Source: Numida meleagris (Eukaryota; Chordata; Aves; Galliformes; Numididae). From it: DNA of 64,000 nucleotides. The notes under the pieces were generated by a model. It did no database searches, had not been told where the DNA came from, and saw only the letters and a program-made list of their open reading frames with translations. Shown in pieces: positions 25,442 through 37,905 of this stretch. Each line of letters begins with the position of its first letter. The stretch's first letter is position 1. Location: the NCBI RefSeq assembly GCF_002078875.1, contig NC_034409.1, positions 63,768,655-63,832,654 of the forward strand, read 5' to 3'. A program made the translations under genes and the position numbers.

Positions 25442-27153
25442 CTGTGGAAAAGGGAAGAGGAGAATGAGACCTACTTATGCAGAATAAAAAAAAACACCTC
25501 CTATAGAGATTATGCTTGAAACCACTCTACTGCAAGAAAATGAAGGACAAAACTGTTTTTACCATTCAATTTGCAAGGACTGAAAAACTTACACCCTAAC
25601 GTCTGATCCTGTCAAGTCTTACAAAAGAGCTTAGGTGCACACTTAAAGTCAGCTTAGCTGTATAAACTAGGTTAACCACACTACAGAAGTACGGTACTAG
25701 GCTCTTAACTAAAAAAAAAAAAGTATCAGAAAATGGCAGATTATAAATAAAATGCAAGGAGAAATTTTCCTATTTTGCAAAATATGCTGAAAGGTACCCC
25801 AGTAGAAGTAGGCAAGAAGTAATATTGTAGCCCTGAATTTGAAGACAATTTTGATGTAAAAGATAATAAGCAAAAAGGGATATAGGAATTTGGGCAGAAT
25901 GACCAAGTCTGGCAGTAGAGAAATGGAAGATATCAGTGTGATAAAACATGCATTTCCAAATAACAATGGGCAGAATCAGTGACTTATGCTTGAAAACAAT
26001 AAAGGTAAGCACTTAGAGAAATAATAAATTTAGCATTTCTAAATCACATTACATTCTGTATGGCTTTTGTTAATGGGTGGGATTTTAGTAAATATATTTT
26101 AGAAAAGATCCACATGAATGGAATTAAAGGAACTGCAGGAACTCAGACCACTGACAGATCACTCAATAAACGAATGAAATTTTTTTACATTGTTTTGGTT
26201 TTTTTTGAGAGAGAGAAGTCAAACAAAAAAGCAAACTTGCTGTTACTCAAGGTAGGTGCAGACTAGTACGTGAAAACATTCTTAATGTTCCATATTTCTC
26301 TGAACATTTTTGTTCTCTCTCTATAATTGATTTATTGACTTCATTGAGTGATACAACTTAATAAACAAAAATAATACATATGCCTTGGGTAATGATTTTA
26401 ATTCTAAAATTTTAGTATTCATTTTTAAAGAAACCTCTCACCTTAACCATGATTACTTCATTATTCCAGTCTGTCTTACAGAGCTTTATTGTTTCTAAAT
26501 AATTTTTTTAAACAGAATCTGATTAAAATAGAATGTTTCCATTACAGATTATAAAAATAATAATATTCAGAAATACTACAGCATTCCTTGGGTAAAATAC
26601 AAACTAGGTTAGCCATACCCAGATGAATAAATAAATACATAATGCTGATCTCTAGTCAGCTTTTAATCCAAGTGATTGTATTTTTTAATTGTCTGAAATA
26701 TCCGGCAAACACTTTCCCTACTACAAAATAGGGCATCATTAAATTACTAGAGTTACGACAATACAGATTACTGTGCATGTTATTATGCTCACATAAAAGC
26801 CCAAGTTAAAATCCATAGCCCACACATCCATCCAACTGAACACAAGTAAACAGGGCTCTGAACACAAATTCAGAAAAATGTTAAGTAAATGACAAGTCAG
26901 ATTATGACATCCAGGTCTTATTCCACAGATCGAGCAATGGTGGCTTGGGGCGTTTTGAACTGACTGGGAGAACAATCCTGCCCACTGCCAGCTATGGCAG
27001 AGGGGTGACCTAGTACAGCAGCTCCTCTATCTGCATTCAATTACTGCAGTCTACATGAAAGAGCTTATGAATTATTTTTTGTTATTACTGAGGATCATAA
27101 AACCCTACTGCCCAGAAGAACTGGTTATCACTGCACAGTGCAGCACAACTCAC
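25442..27153 (-). other. EPS8: EPS8 intron between coding exons 7 and 8
   Basis: 1712 bases, GT-AG, very AT-rich. No recognised element. Confidence 0.85.
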
Positions 27154-27290
27154 AGTCCCCTTGCTCCGCAGCCCACGCGGACCACGCTGCCACACGGCTT
27201 CTCACATCCACCTGGGTGACGGTCCCTGGGGGCACAGGGGCAGGAGCCCGTGGTGGGGGAGGGATGGCACCATCAGCACTGGAGATCATC
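27154..27290 (-). CDS. EPS8: EPS8 coding exon 7 (proline-rich segment)
   Basis: Residues 200-246. It carries a proline-rich run at 208-223 (IPPPPRAPAPVPP) followed by the conserved VTQVDVRSRVAAWSAWAAEQGD. Proline-rich stretches of this kind are SH3-ligand candidates. Acceptor cctgcag, donor GTGAGT. The exon is GC- and CpG-rich inside an AT-rich neighbourhood. Position 246 is Tyr (split TAT) where human has Phe. Confidence 0.95.
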
Positions 27291-29403
27291 CTGCAGGAAG
27301 AGAAGGGGGCCTACCGGTGAAGTAAACACAATACATTTATAGTGCGTAATCGGAGAAGACAACAAGGTTTACCAGGACTCTTCTACTGCTGAACATACTA
27401 TGGACTTGCCAAGTCACCAGTACTAAAGTTCAGAGTGTGCAAATAGATTAAACATAACAGGAAACCCACTCCATGATGAGATTAGCAAAATATGCATCAA
27501 TAAACCAAATACTCTTTCACCTAGCCACATGGGACATGGTTTAGTGGGCATGGTGGTGATGGGTTGATGATTGCACTTGATGATCTTAGTGGTCTTTTCC
27601 AACCTTAACGATTCTATGATTCTACGACATATTCCAAAGCAGTGCCAGAGAACATGCTGTCTAGAGATCTGTCTGCTTTTATGGGTTAATTCAGTGCATT
27701 TTATTTGCAGTTTAATGGTTGGACTTCAGTTTTGTTCTAAAGTCTTCATTCTGAGTCATCTTTCAGCCATCACCAGTTGTGTACCTATTCCCTAAGTTTA
27801 ATGGACTGTCAACCAACTGCTTCGTAAAACCCTACCAACAAAAACAATTACATTCACAGGCTGATTTTCTTTTTTAGATCAATCTATTCATCCCATCTTG
27901 ATGCAAATGTACGACTATTCCCATTTTCAACTTTCCCACTTTTCCAGTTCTTAATCTACCTTTGAATACCATAAGGAAAGAGGTCTTTGAAGTCATTCTA
28001 CAACTCAGTATCAAAAGATAAAAAATCCCAACAAATCCTTTGAAATGCACATCCCCTTTTTAAAAGAAGGATCTTCATCTTAAATTCTTCTTTTTATAAT
28101 CTCATCTCATTCATGGCATTCAACAATAGCACAAAATACAATTTGATCATTTATCAAAAAATGATGCTTCCTTCACAGTTCCTTCCTCTTGTGTCCCAGA
28201 GTCTCCTGGACATTCTTTTTTTGCATCTCCTACATTTTTTACTTGTAAATAACCTTGCAGCAATTTGATGGTGCATTGCCAGGCTTACTACAAGATCTCC
28301 AGACTAGTCAAACAGGACCCATCTAGAGAAGGCTTTCTTCCTGTGGCCCAGTGCTAACACATACAAGATATGACAGCAAGTATCCAGTGCTGAACTGTCA
28401 TGCACTAATGACCTTTAGGCCTCAAAGCTCTTAGAGACAGATATGTCAGATTACTTTTCCCCGTGGATGTACTGACCTACATTCATTTCCCAATTAAACC
28501 TCATTAGCTTTTCCCCACATTCAATGTGTTTGAGTCCTTGTGGTACACATCTTTGTGCTTACACTTCTCTGTAACCATACCACCAACAGTAAAGTGTACT
28601 TGCTTAATTTTAAACCCCTATGTAAAATTTGATGCACTTCTGCCCTTTTATTTTTTCTCCCAATAGAAGTGTCCATTATTCTAGGAAAACTTCACAGGTC
28701 ACACATCAGAATTTAACAGGCAACTAAGATGGCTATAAACATATTCATATAATAGTGACATTTTTACTTCAAGATTTTTGTACAGCAGAGAATTCTCTTA
28801 CTGGACCACAGAACTATTATTGAGTGATATTATCAGGACGCAGTATACAGACCACCAACATTACCATTCAGTACTTAACATATTTGTGCCCTTGTGTCTA
28901 TGTCTGCACCAGCTACCTCTTATTTCTGTATTAATCTGAAACCAATAGACTCTTTTACTCTACTTTTTCCTATTGGCAGAGAAGCTTTCCTTACCAGGGA
29001 AACAAGGAGTCCTTAGAGTCATTAAACAGGCAGGAAAATTATTTTAGTCTTTAGTTGCTATTTTATTTAACATCTTTAGATCCCCAAACCTTGCCTACTT
29101 GGAATTCAGGAACATTCATATTTTTATTTCAAATTTTGAACTATTTTACCCAAATACAGAATTCAAACACATACTGCTATTGTCTAGCAACCTGCATTTA
29201 CGTCAGCTGTTCCAGTAACTAAAGCAGAATTGGGAAAGTTAAGAGTGACATTATAAATTGAGAGATCTTGAAATAATTATTAAGTCAAGTCATCCACATG
29301 TGCTTTTTGAAGTATATCATTAACTAGCAAAGAAAAAGAAACAGCAGACAGACTTGGGGAGTATCTCATGACCCCATATACTGCCAAGAAACTAGGTTTT
29401 TAC
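27291..29403 (-). other. EPS8: EPS8 intron between coding exons 6 and 7
   Basis: 2113 bases, GT-AG. It contains one short CR1 3' tip (27518-27627). The rest is unremarkable. Confidence 0.8.
27518..27627 (+). mobile_element. CR1 LINE 3' tip, plus orientation
   Basis: About 110 bases of 3' UTR ending in GATTCTATGATTCTA (about 27610-27624). It belongs to the CR1 type whose 3' end carries GGTCTTTTCCAACCTTAA, the same type as the minus copies at 58.8 and 61.7 kb. Confidence 0.85.
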
Positions 29404-29486
29404 CTTAGTGTTTCAAGTCTCTTCTTTTGTTTTCCACTCTTGCTGTCACTGATTGCACTTTCTATATCTTCATGAATAAAGCTAGC
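29404..29486 (-). CDS. EPS8: EPS8 coding exon 6 (end of PTB domain)
   Basis: Residues 173-200 include the acidic EDIESAISDSKSGKQ segment, the C-terminal helix and tail of the PTB domain. Acceptor cttcag, donor GTAAAA; the last two bases (AG) are completed to Arg200 by the next exon. The end of this exon reads KKRLETLR, diverging from the human KRRPDALR, and the start reads ASFIHED against human ANLISED. It is one of the less conserved parts of the PTB region. Confidence 0.92.
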
Positions 29487-31674
29487 CTGAAGAGACAGAA
29501 GCAGAGTCCACCAGTTCTCATCATGTACTTTTTGAAGTTATCTTTTGATTACAGAACTTCTTATCATAATCCATTAAATAAAAGATGGGATTTGCATGGA
29601 AGCAGAACAAAGAAAACATGACGCCGTTCTCTGGGAGTTGGTATTTTTGTCACTGTTCCAATCTCAAACATTATCATCAGATCAATGTGTTATCTAGATA
29701 CTAAATTTGTCTGAACAGTTGTAGTTATCCAAAGTCAACAATTATTGCATGAGCTATTTTTTCCCCTCTGCATTTTTTTTTCTGTCATGCATGTTTGAGA
29801 AAAACATACAGTAAAACTGCTATAGATAGTGGTAGCATAAGGATTAGGAAAATAACTGGTAGCAATACAGTCTCCTGTAAAAAGATGGCCTCCAGTTTTT
29901 CTTTGGCTTAGTAAAACATGAATTTTTCAGTACATTTCCTTTAGGTTCCTGTCTCTCCATTACTGCAATCTGCCCCCACCAGTGGCCTACAAGTGAAATT
30001 CTGATGTCTAAGGCATTATTTTAATAGATCTTGCATTAAATAGGTCACAGCTTCTCATAGGATTTAGGATGCTCTGTTACATATCTTCAGCTGACAAATT
30101 AATTTCCTATACAGCTTGTCAAGACCCAAATCTGTCCATGTCTAGCTCATTCTACAAGCCCCACCTCTGTCTTGGTCTCCTCAGGAAGGAGTAAAAACAT
30201 GTAACTTCTTAGGAGAAATATGTAACTGCTGGGACTTGAAAACTTCATTGAATTTAGGATCTAAAGAGATTAGCAGAATTTTCGGACTACAATGAGATAG
30301 ATGAAGATTAAAGAATTAACTGAACAACTTGACAGGATTTGAGGGACAGAAGAATTTCATTAATTATATTATTTATTATTTAACACTTTTTTTATTTAGA
30401 AAATACTGACTGGCCAAAATATAATTAATTTTGAATAAATTGTTATTGCAGAGGCTCCTGAAGTTTGTGGTATGTTCTGACTGAAAGCATTAAGAAGGCA
30501 ATGAGTAAGATCTAACACCTCAAGAAGAGCCAAGCCTTATGGAAAAATAACAGAACCTAGGATAAGGTTACAGACTCAAATAATATCTCAGAAGGAAAAG
30601 GGGATCGCAGACTTCAAGTCATGCTTATGTGCTCTGCAATTTTATTTGTACACACTGGAAGAACTTCAAAAGACGAAAGTCTGAAGAGACCACTCTGCAC
30701 CTTTGGAGGCTGTGTCCAACCAGACCTTAAAAGAGGAGTCCTGCATTATTTAGTATGCAAACTGGACTCACAGGATCCCAATTTCCATTGAAACAACAAA
30801 TTTTGTGCAACAAGTCACACAATCAGCCATCTTCATACCACTTGCAATGAACCAATTTCAAAATGTTTGCACAATGTGATTAGCAATGTAATGTTTTAAG
30901 ACAATGATATAAACTACTAAGATGCAATTGAAAAAAAAAACCTACATAAAATGATTGACCGAAATTGAAAGAAATACCAATTATATGGAGTAAATAACAC
31001 ATTAACATTTATAATCCTGGAAATGAAGAAGCATTGCTGAATGCATTAAAAATATTTACTCTGGAAGCTTGAAGGGATAATTTTAATCAGAGATAAACAA
31101 TCTCTTTCCTTCTTTTGTCCCTCTTGGAAGTAATATTTTCCATTTTACAATCTCTCCTGCAGGACAGAGATGCAAAGAGGTGGAAATGTTGAGGAGGCTT
31201 AATTGTTCATTGGCAAAAAGAGTATAAAAAGGGAAGGAGAAGGTAAGACTCAGGACTTGGATGAATTCTTTCCAGATTATAGGATAAATTTGAGATGACT
31301 CAAACTATTTTACACCTCTTTCTTAGAAGTGTGAATGCAAATCTTATACATATTCCAGAGCTTTACTCCTTTGCAAACAAATGAACAGCTAGAGCCCAAG
31401 AATCAATATTTACAATAACATATTTGCACATGCACTAAAGATTCAGCTTACATACAGTAATCTTTTCTTACAAGATATACCATGCTGCTTATATTAGCAT
31501 ACTATAAGTCATGTAGATATCATAAATGCATGAAGCTTGAACTACACTTATAGGAATGAAAGAACATAATAATTTTCTATGAATCAGTTTATCTGATTTT
31601 ACCCATTGTACTTGCCAAGTTATAAAATTTCTCCTGCTGAAATAAGTCATAGCAGATCTCTATTACCACCTTAC
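29487..31674 (-). other. EPS8: EPS8 intron between coding exons 5 and 6
   Basis: 2188 bases, GT-AG. I see no repeat family, RNA gene or exon in it. Confidence 0.85.
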
Positions 31675-31824
31675 CTTAATCTCATCACATTGGAAGAGAT
31701 GCAAATCTGGCTTGTTCTGAGTTGGTTCTTTACATACTAATGCAAGAATTGAATTGTAATTGCACGCATTCATCACAGCTTGGCAATGCTGAATTGTGCT
31801 TAAAGGAAAATTCTCCAGTTCATT
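31675..31824 (-). CDS. EPS8: EPS8 coding exon 5 (PTB domain, second half)
   Basis: The 50 codons (residues 123-172) start NELENFPL and end FQCDEIK. They cover the PTB core with the QHCQAVMNACNYNSILALV segment. Acceptor tggcag, donor GTAAGG, phase 0 at both ends, so removal would keep the frame. Only 189 bases separate it from the preceding exon, the shortest intron in the window. Confidence 0.97.
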
Positions 31825-32013
31825 CTGCCAGAAGAGAAACAAAAAAAAAAAAAAGCCTTAATATTCAGTGTTCTGATCTCAAAAAAGCTGCATGAGTTAA
31901 AAAGAGAAAGTGATAATAAGCTAATTAAAATACCAAATCTCACACACATCATTTTTGTGTCCCTTCCATTTCTTTCTCTCTCTGAAAATGAAACTGCCAC
32001 TCACAGATCATAC

Positions 32014-32175
32014 CTTTGATTCCAAGTCCACCAAACTGACAGCTTTGTCATCCACTTGAAGAATCATATCTTGAGTCCACACTTTGCCTTTGGCATCCAG
32101 TAATTTCAGCTTCCTTATTCCATCATCTACTGTAATCATTGCTTCTTTTCGGTCCAGAACAAAGGTGGTCAAGTG
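32014..32175 (-). CDS. EPS8: EPS8 coding exon 4 (PTB domain)
   Basis: The 54 codons (residues 69-122) begin HLTTFVLDRK and end LESK. They form the first half of the phosphotyrosine-binding domain, including the strand segment MITVDDGIRKLKLLDAKGKV. The PTB domain of EPS8 binds the juxtamembrane region of EGFR and other partners independently of tyrosine phosphorylation. The acceptor is ttcaccag and the donor GTATGA; both boundaries are phase 0. This is the most conserved exon in the window: only a few residues differ from human as I recall it (for example Glu79 for Asp). Confidence 0.97.
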
Positions 32176-34069
32176 CTGGTGAAAGACAGACACATTAAAA
32201 AAAATAACAAAATTGTAATCTTCATTATTGCTAGGCGCTGTCAGTATTCAAATTGCCATGAAAGAGCAATACAAATAATTCATGAATGAAAGTGCCTTTA
32301 TGACAGAGTCAACCACTACACTGTAGGGGAGGTTGTTTAGTCCATAATGTCATTTTAAACTTGCTGTTTGCCATCCTCTGTCCTTTCTTCACTACAGCAA
32401 ATGGTTACACTTGAAGACATATTCTGACATCTTCCAGGTATCACAGCGAGAACCAAATCCTGAGTATTTAATTAGCTTTCTTGAGGAGTGAAAACCTGTC
32501 TCAACTGGTAAGCTGAATCCAGAAAGCGTCAGTAGAAGCCTCATTGAAACATGCTGCCAATACACCTCCACCACCACCCTGACCTGGAGCGTCCCCATCT
32601 CTTCCAGAGCTGCCGGCTAACACACTGATGGCAAACATTATGGGCTTGCATCTGACAGGGATACCTTACAGACAGGCTAGTTGCTTCTTATATGCAGAAC
32701 ACAGTAGAAATGTAGTATATAAACTACGTTTGCTCACCATCAACTTGGAATATTCTCCAATTTCAATTAATGGTCTAGTAATGAAACATTACTCACAGAC
32801 AGCACCTCAACTAGTTTCCCTGTCTTCAAAATTTTGACAATTTCTCCTTAAGTATATAAGCCACATAAGACAACCTATAGATTTATTTAATTTTATCCAG
32901 GCACAACTCCAGCTTCACATTCTTCTTTAAGAACTGAATACAGACACTCAAGTTGATCCAATTTTAATATATGCCTGCACACCTATCTTATAAATAAATT
33001 AAAAGAATTGAGTTTTTTTTCTATCACAGAATAACAGCACACGTTAATAACAGACAAGAGAGTAGATACAAGGTGCATATAATCAAAGTATTTTAAAAAG
33101 TGAGACAAACCCTGCTGACTGCTCACACAGGAATACTTAGACTTCAAATAAAAGTACTAATTTTTATGCCAGTGGAGTACTGAAACGGTTACACAGAAGC
33201 TAAATGCAGACAGACAATTAAAAGCAACATAAATGTTCCTTTGCAAGCTGATCAAGGACAGAAGTACTTGCAATGAAGACTCTTCTGCATACAATCTCGC
33301 AATTTACAGTTAAATTTAAAATCCAGCTAAAAGAACCTGGGAATCTATGGTTCTTGCAAAATTCAGTTAAACCCATGACAGTGTTCTGATGGTAAAGGAA
33401 AAAGGTTTTGCAAAAGAAAGACTGCATAATGAGAAACAGCACCCAGAAGTGCCTACAGACTACATACAGGCATCCAGGCTTACTTTGCTGAATATTTTAT
33501 ACTTTTCTACTTCTGGACAGAATTTGACAGCAGCACAGAGTATTTCTGCAAAGCAGCTTAAGATATGAAGGAAAGTACTTTGCATTTCTCACTGGGGAAG
33601 AGTCTGTGCAGGTGGAATATAACCACTACACAGACAATTCACTAAGGCTTTTAGGGCTTAGTACCCAGCTCTTTCTAACTATTACAACACCTCTGTTGTT
33701 TATAAATAATCAAGGTATTTACTTTAATTATCAGCCAAGCTTTCCTCTCTAATGGCCTGCCTCATCCTTGCAACACAACAGGTTCAGCACACTGAGCTGT
33801 CATCCCATGGAGAAGCCCTCTCCATCTGCCAAACTACACACAACTTTGTTTACATTCTTCTACATCAAAATTCCAGCCCATCACGGCAAAGCTAGAGAAT
33901 TTCATACATTTCAATGTAATCTCTTCTGAAGTGACCTCGGGCTGGCAGGATATTTTGGAAGATTCATATGTCTTCAAGCGTATTATCCTCACAAATCATG
34001 TAATCAAAAATCACCGTATAACCAAAAGCTGTAATGGGCAGACAGCCTCATCATGCATCCTTATCTCAC
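32176..34069 (-). other. EPS8: EPS8 intron between coding exons 3 and 4
   Basis: 1894 bases, GT-AG. No recognised mobile element. Confidence 0.85.
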
Positions 34070-34137
34070 CTCTACGTGATACTGGGAAGTTTCCGATATG
34101 CTGCTGGCACTGTCCCGTGCATAGTTCTTTCTTTGTT
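34070..34137 (-). CDS. EPS8: EPS8 coding exon 3 (entry to PTB domain)
   Basis: The acceptor tttag precedes 34137; the donor GTGAGA follows 34070. It encodes residues 46-68, with the readable core QRKNYARDSASS and ending QYHVE, directly before the conserved PTB start. The exon is 68 bases and ends in phase 0. It is isolated by large introns (9.5 kb on the 5' side, 1.9 kb on the 3' side). A 162-codon frame runs antisense across it from 33931 to 34419 but looks accidental. Confidence 0.93.
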
Positions 34138-34786
34138 CTAAAGATTAGGAGAAAAGAAAAGAATAATTATTCATTTGCTTTCTTATCATGCTGCGTTTTG
34201 GATACTTCTCAGAGACACTTAAAGCAAGCTGTATATATGAAAGCACAAGGTGAGCTGCGGTTATTCTGTATTCAGAAAGAAAAAACAAACTTCATGCTCA
34301 CACACTCCAGCAAAAGAACCATACTTACACTGATGTTAAAAGCTGGCTATCTTGTCTTGGTGGCACCAGATGGGAGCAGTGTTCCGGCTGGAAACGCTTC
34401 ACTGGGAAACCTGACTTAAAAATCACTGGCTTACCACTTGGTAGCAACGTGGTAACTAGCAGCGTTGCCTTTGCATGAATGAAAAAGAGTTTTCTGACAT
34501 AAACAACCCTCACAGAAAACAAAGCCACTTGCAGACCAGACCTGTGTCAACATTTATTTCTTCCTAGTATATTGTTTGTTGAATTAGTAGAAATATTCAC
34601 AGAAAGAAAGGAGGAAAAGAGAAGCCAACATCTCTAGCAACATAAACATTAAATATCTCAGAAAAGCAATTTTTTTTAGCAGAACAAAACACAATGCTGC
34701 AAAATCAGAAACATTATTTGTCTTTTAATCTATACAAGTGATTAATACTGAACCCAGAAAAGAGGGAGGGGAATATGCAAGATGAG

Positions 34787-34865
34787 GACACAACACACAC
34801 ACACACTAAAAACCAATGAATGTAGGTGAATACTCCAAAAAAAACCAAACCAAACCAAACCAAAA
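34787..34865. repeat. (AC)n and (AAACC)n simple repeats
   Basis: A (AC)n run at about 34790-34806 is followed, 35 bases on, by four units of AAACC type (about 34842-34864). Confidence 0.85.
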
Positions 34866-37309
34866 GCAACTCTATTTTTGAACTTTATTTTGAATACAGC
34901 ATTTGGGGAGCTTTTCTCTTTTTTTTCTGCATAACCAATGAAGTGGTCCAATGTGAAACACCGGAGCACTGACTAAGCAAGAAAGTCACTGAGAGAAATC
35001 CAAAGACATTAAGCATTTTAATTTTTTTCCTCTCTATTTCACTAAATACCTTGAATTCTGATCTTCAAGTAGAATAGGCAGCTTGATTGTGTTCGGAAGG
35101 AAACGTATGTAACTGATGTTACATTCATTTCATGATATCCAAATGGAGTATGTGGGGACAAAATGAGAGTGCACTATTCTGCTGACAAGAGATATTTAAT
35201 ACTTTTTGCAAAATTAAAAATGGTACCAATGACCACACATGTGATCTGAGATGTAGAGAGATCGGCAGGGAGGACACCGTGCAAGCAACACTTCAAAAAG
35301 TTTTTCTGTGACCAGGGTTCTTTCACGCAGGAATCTTGGGTACTGACAAGGAAAGGAATGCCCTCACAAAGAGAAGCATTTTGCTACCTTTTATCATCAC
35401 ACCCCTTATCTCTTCAATTCTCAGCGAGTCTCATGAAAGACAACCCAATTTCTGAAACCCCTCCTTGGCTCAAAGTCCCCACCTCAATGGCAGACATGGC
35501 TCATGCATCAGAGCCATCCCACTGCCCTACAGCAGCTACTAAGGTTGGTTTAACAGAATTGCAGCGCAATCACCAAACTGAAGAATGCCATGGATTATCA
35601 CCATTTTTTAACTAGGTATGCGAATACCTTAGAATAGATACTTTAACTTCTTCATCTGTTACCCCAAAATCCCAGGACAGGACACCTGCATTGATTCTAA
35701 CCGTGACTAATATTTCTGCTTTTGCAGCATGTTATTTAAGATATTTTGTTTGACTCCTATTCTTTTAAGGGCAATAGACACACACACATGCACACCCCAA
35801 GAAAGCAGTCAGTGAAGCAGCACTGTCTGACTTGCTACCTTTCTTTTTTTGTTTGGATGATGATCTGAAGAAGTAAAGTCCATCTGTTCCTAACAAAACA
35901 AGGGAATTAAAAAACAGTATCTGGTTTAACTCCATACAATTATTTGCATCTTCAAGGGGATCAGCTAACAATCCTTCATTACAGACTATAAAATGCTGCC
36001 TAGTACAAAAGAAAATAGGCCTAAAAAAAAAGAAAGCTACATGTTTCAATTAACAATGCATCCAACATTCAACTCTGATTATTATCTTTTTGAGGTGAAA
36101 AAGAGAATTATTTTTAATGTCATCAAATGAAACCAAGATGAGGAATCTTACATCCACTGCAAGGCTTATGAATCCTGCAAGCAGCAACAGTCAGAGAGGC
36201 TTTTAGCAAATAAAGACTTCCATGAGGGGAGACTCCAAAGGAATGAGAAAACAGAGAGCAACTTTTGAAAGTTCATGACCCATTTCACAGAAATTTTGTC
36301 CTGCTTTAGGATATCCAGAAGCACTCGCAGCACTGACAAGCACATCCTCTTCCATAGAGCAGCACAGCACTCACACTAGATAAGACGGTAAGTTTTTCAG
36401 CACACCATGTCATGATGAGAACAATAGTGTTTATATAAGAAAGAGCTTTCCAAGTGATAACAAAAGCTGTGGTTGCCTACATCTGAGCGTGAAAGAGAAC
36501 GCCTCAAGTTCTTCATTTTTAATTGCAACGGGTCAGCGACAAGTACCCCAACAGAATTTTCAATTAGCAAAAGCCACTAAGCGTCTGTGATAATAAATAA
36601 AAAGTATAAAACCACAACAACTGACAGTCAGCAATAATTCCTGTTGAGGAATTATATTAATTAATAATTGAGTTCAGCAATAATTCCTTTTTAACTATTT
36701 GTTTTATAAACATGTTTATGCTGGTAGAATGTTTATTAGAACCCATGAGAGATCTAATTTATCCTTTGTTACCCTACAGGCCCTACTATCCTTATAAGTA
36801 CCTTAGCATCAGGCAAAATTCTTCAGTTGCTTCTGGAAGAGTTCTTCCTCAACCTTCATTTTTGAACCCTTTTGTAACCTCATATTTAGAAAGTGGGTCT
36901 CTTTCCCCTTACAGAGTCAGCCCAGCTGCTAATAGCCCAGGCTCCCAGTGAGCCAGTTTTCCTGGCTGCCTGGCATAAATTGCACTGCAGAAAGTGTCAT
37001 AAAGGATGTGTTTGAATGAATGAAGACTCCACATGATAATATGAGCATAACACAATGAAAAAATTAAAAACCAAACAGACAGACTGCAATTGTCTGCAAA
37101 CTCTTACCTTGCACTCAGAAAGGAGGACGCATAAACCCTGCTGCATCCTTTCTGATGATGTGTCACTGCGCTGGATTTCCAGCAAAAATATCACTGTTAT
37201 TATTCTGACTGCTTTTACAGAATACCTAAAACTTCTCTTGACTTATTACATGATACTCAAATGCTAATAACTCATACTCTACTACTGAAAATGTGCAACA
37301 GAATTTGCT

Positions 37310-37905
37310 GACTTACTGAATGCACTGCATCTGGCTAGGATGGAGTTAATTATTTTCACAGCAGTTTGCATGGGGCTGTGTTTTGGATTTGTGACTATAG
37401 CAGTGCTGGTAATGCTTTAGCTATTGCTGAGCAGCATTTGCACAACATCAAGTCTGTCACTGTTTCTCTGTCTGTCCCCCAAATAAGTTTACTGTGGGGT
37501 GCACAAGATTTTGCAAGGGTACACAGTAAGGCTAGCTGGCCCAAACTGACCAGAGATCCACTGCATATAGAACAATAAACCCATGCTCAGCAGTACAACT
37601 GAGTGGTGGTTATTTCCAAAGTAGCTGTTGCTCAGGGCACTGATCTGCTTGCAGGAGGTTGGGAGGAGGTGAGCAATGCAAAATGCCTGCATTACTTGTT
37701 TTTTTTTTTCATTTGTTTGTTTTTAGTGTTTTTCCCTCCCTCTCTTTCCTTCAGTTATTAAACTGGCTTTACTTCAATCCAGGAATTCTTCTTGCTGTTG
37801 CTCTTTCTATTCTCTTCCTAATATGCTGTAGGGGAGGGAGGGGTAGTGACCAGGCAACTCAGTCAGGGAAGGTCATCAGTTGCTGGCCAAGGTTAAGTCC
37901 TTACA
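37310..37905 (+). mobile_element. Solo LTR of an avian ERVL-type endogenous retrovirus
   Basis: The block from ATCTGGCTAGGATGGAGTTAA (about 37328) through GGGGCTGTGTTTTGGATTTGTG matches a widespread avian LTR as I remember it. Near its 3' end there is a polyadenylation signal ATTAAA at 37757-37762, then a pyrimidine-rich stretch, then GTTGCTGGCCAAGGTTAAG and a terminal TTACA at 37901-37905. No internal retroviral genes flank it, so it is a solo LTR left by recombination. It lies antisense to EPS8. The 5' boundary and the duplicated target site are not certain. A T-rich insert (37699-37708) and other small changes show it is old. Confidence 0.75.

Noticed and set aside
33931..34419. 162-codon open frame on the plus strand
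   Set aside because: It lies antisense over EPS8 coding exon 3 and its splice sites, and the peptide shows no recognisable domain. The length is reachable by chance in 64 kb.
36712..36951. 79-codon plus frame close to the solo LTR, considered as retroviral
   Set aside because: No retroviral motif is visible, and it lies outside the LTR borders.
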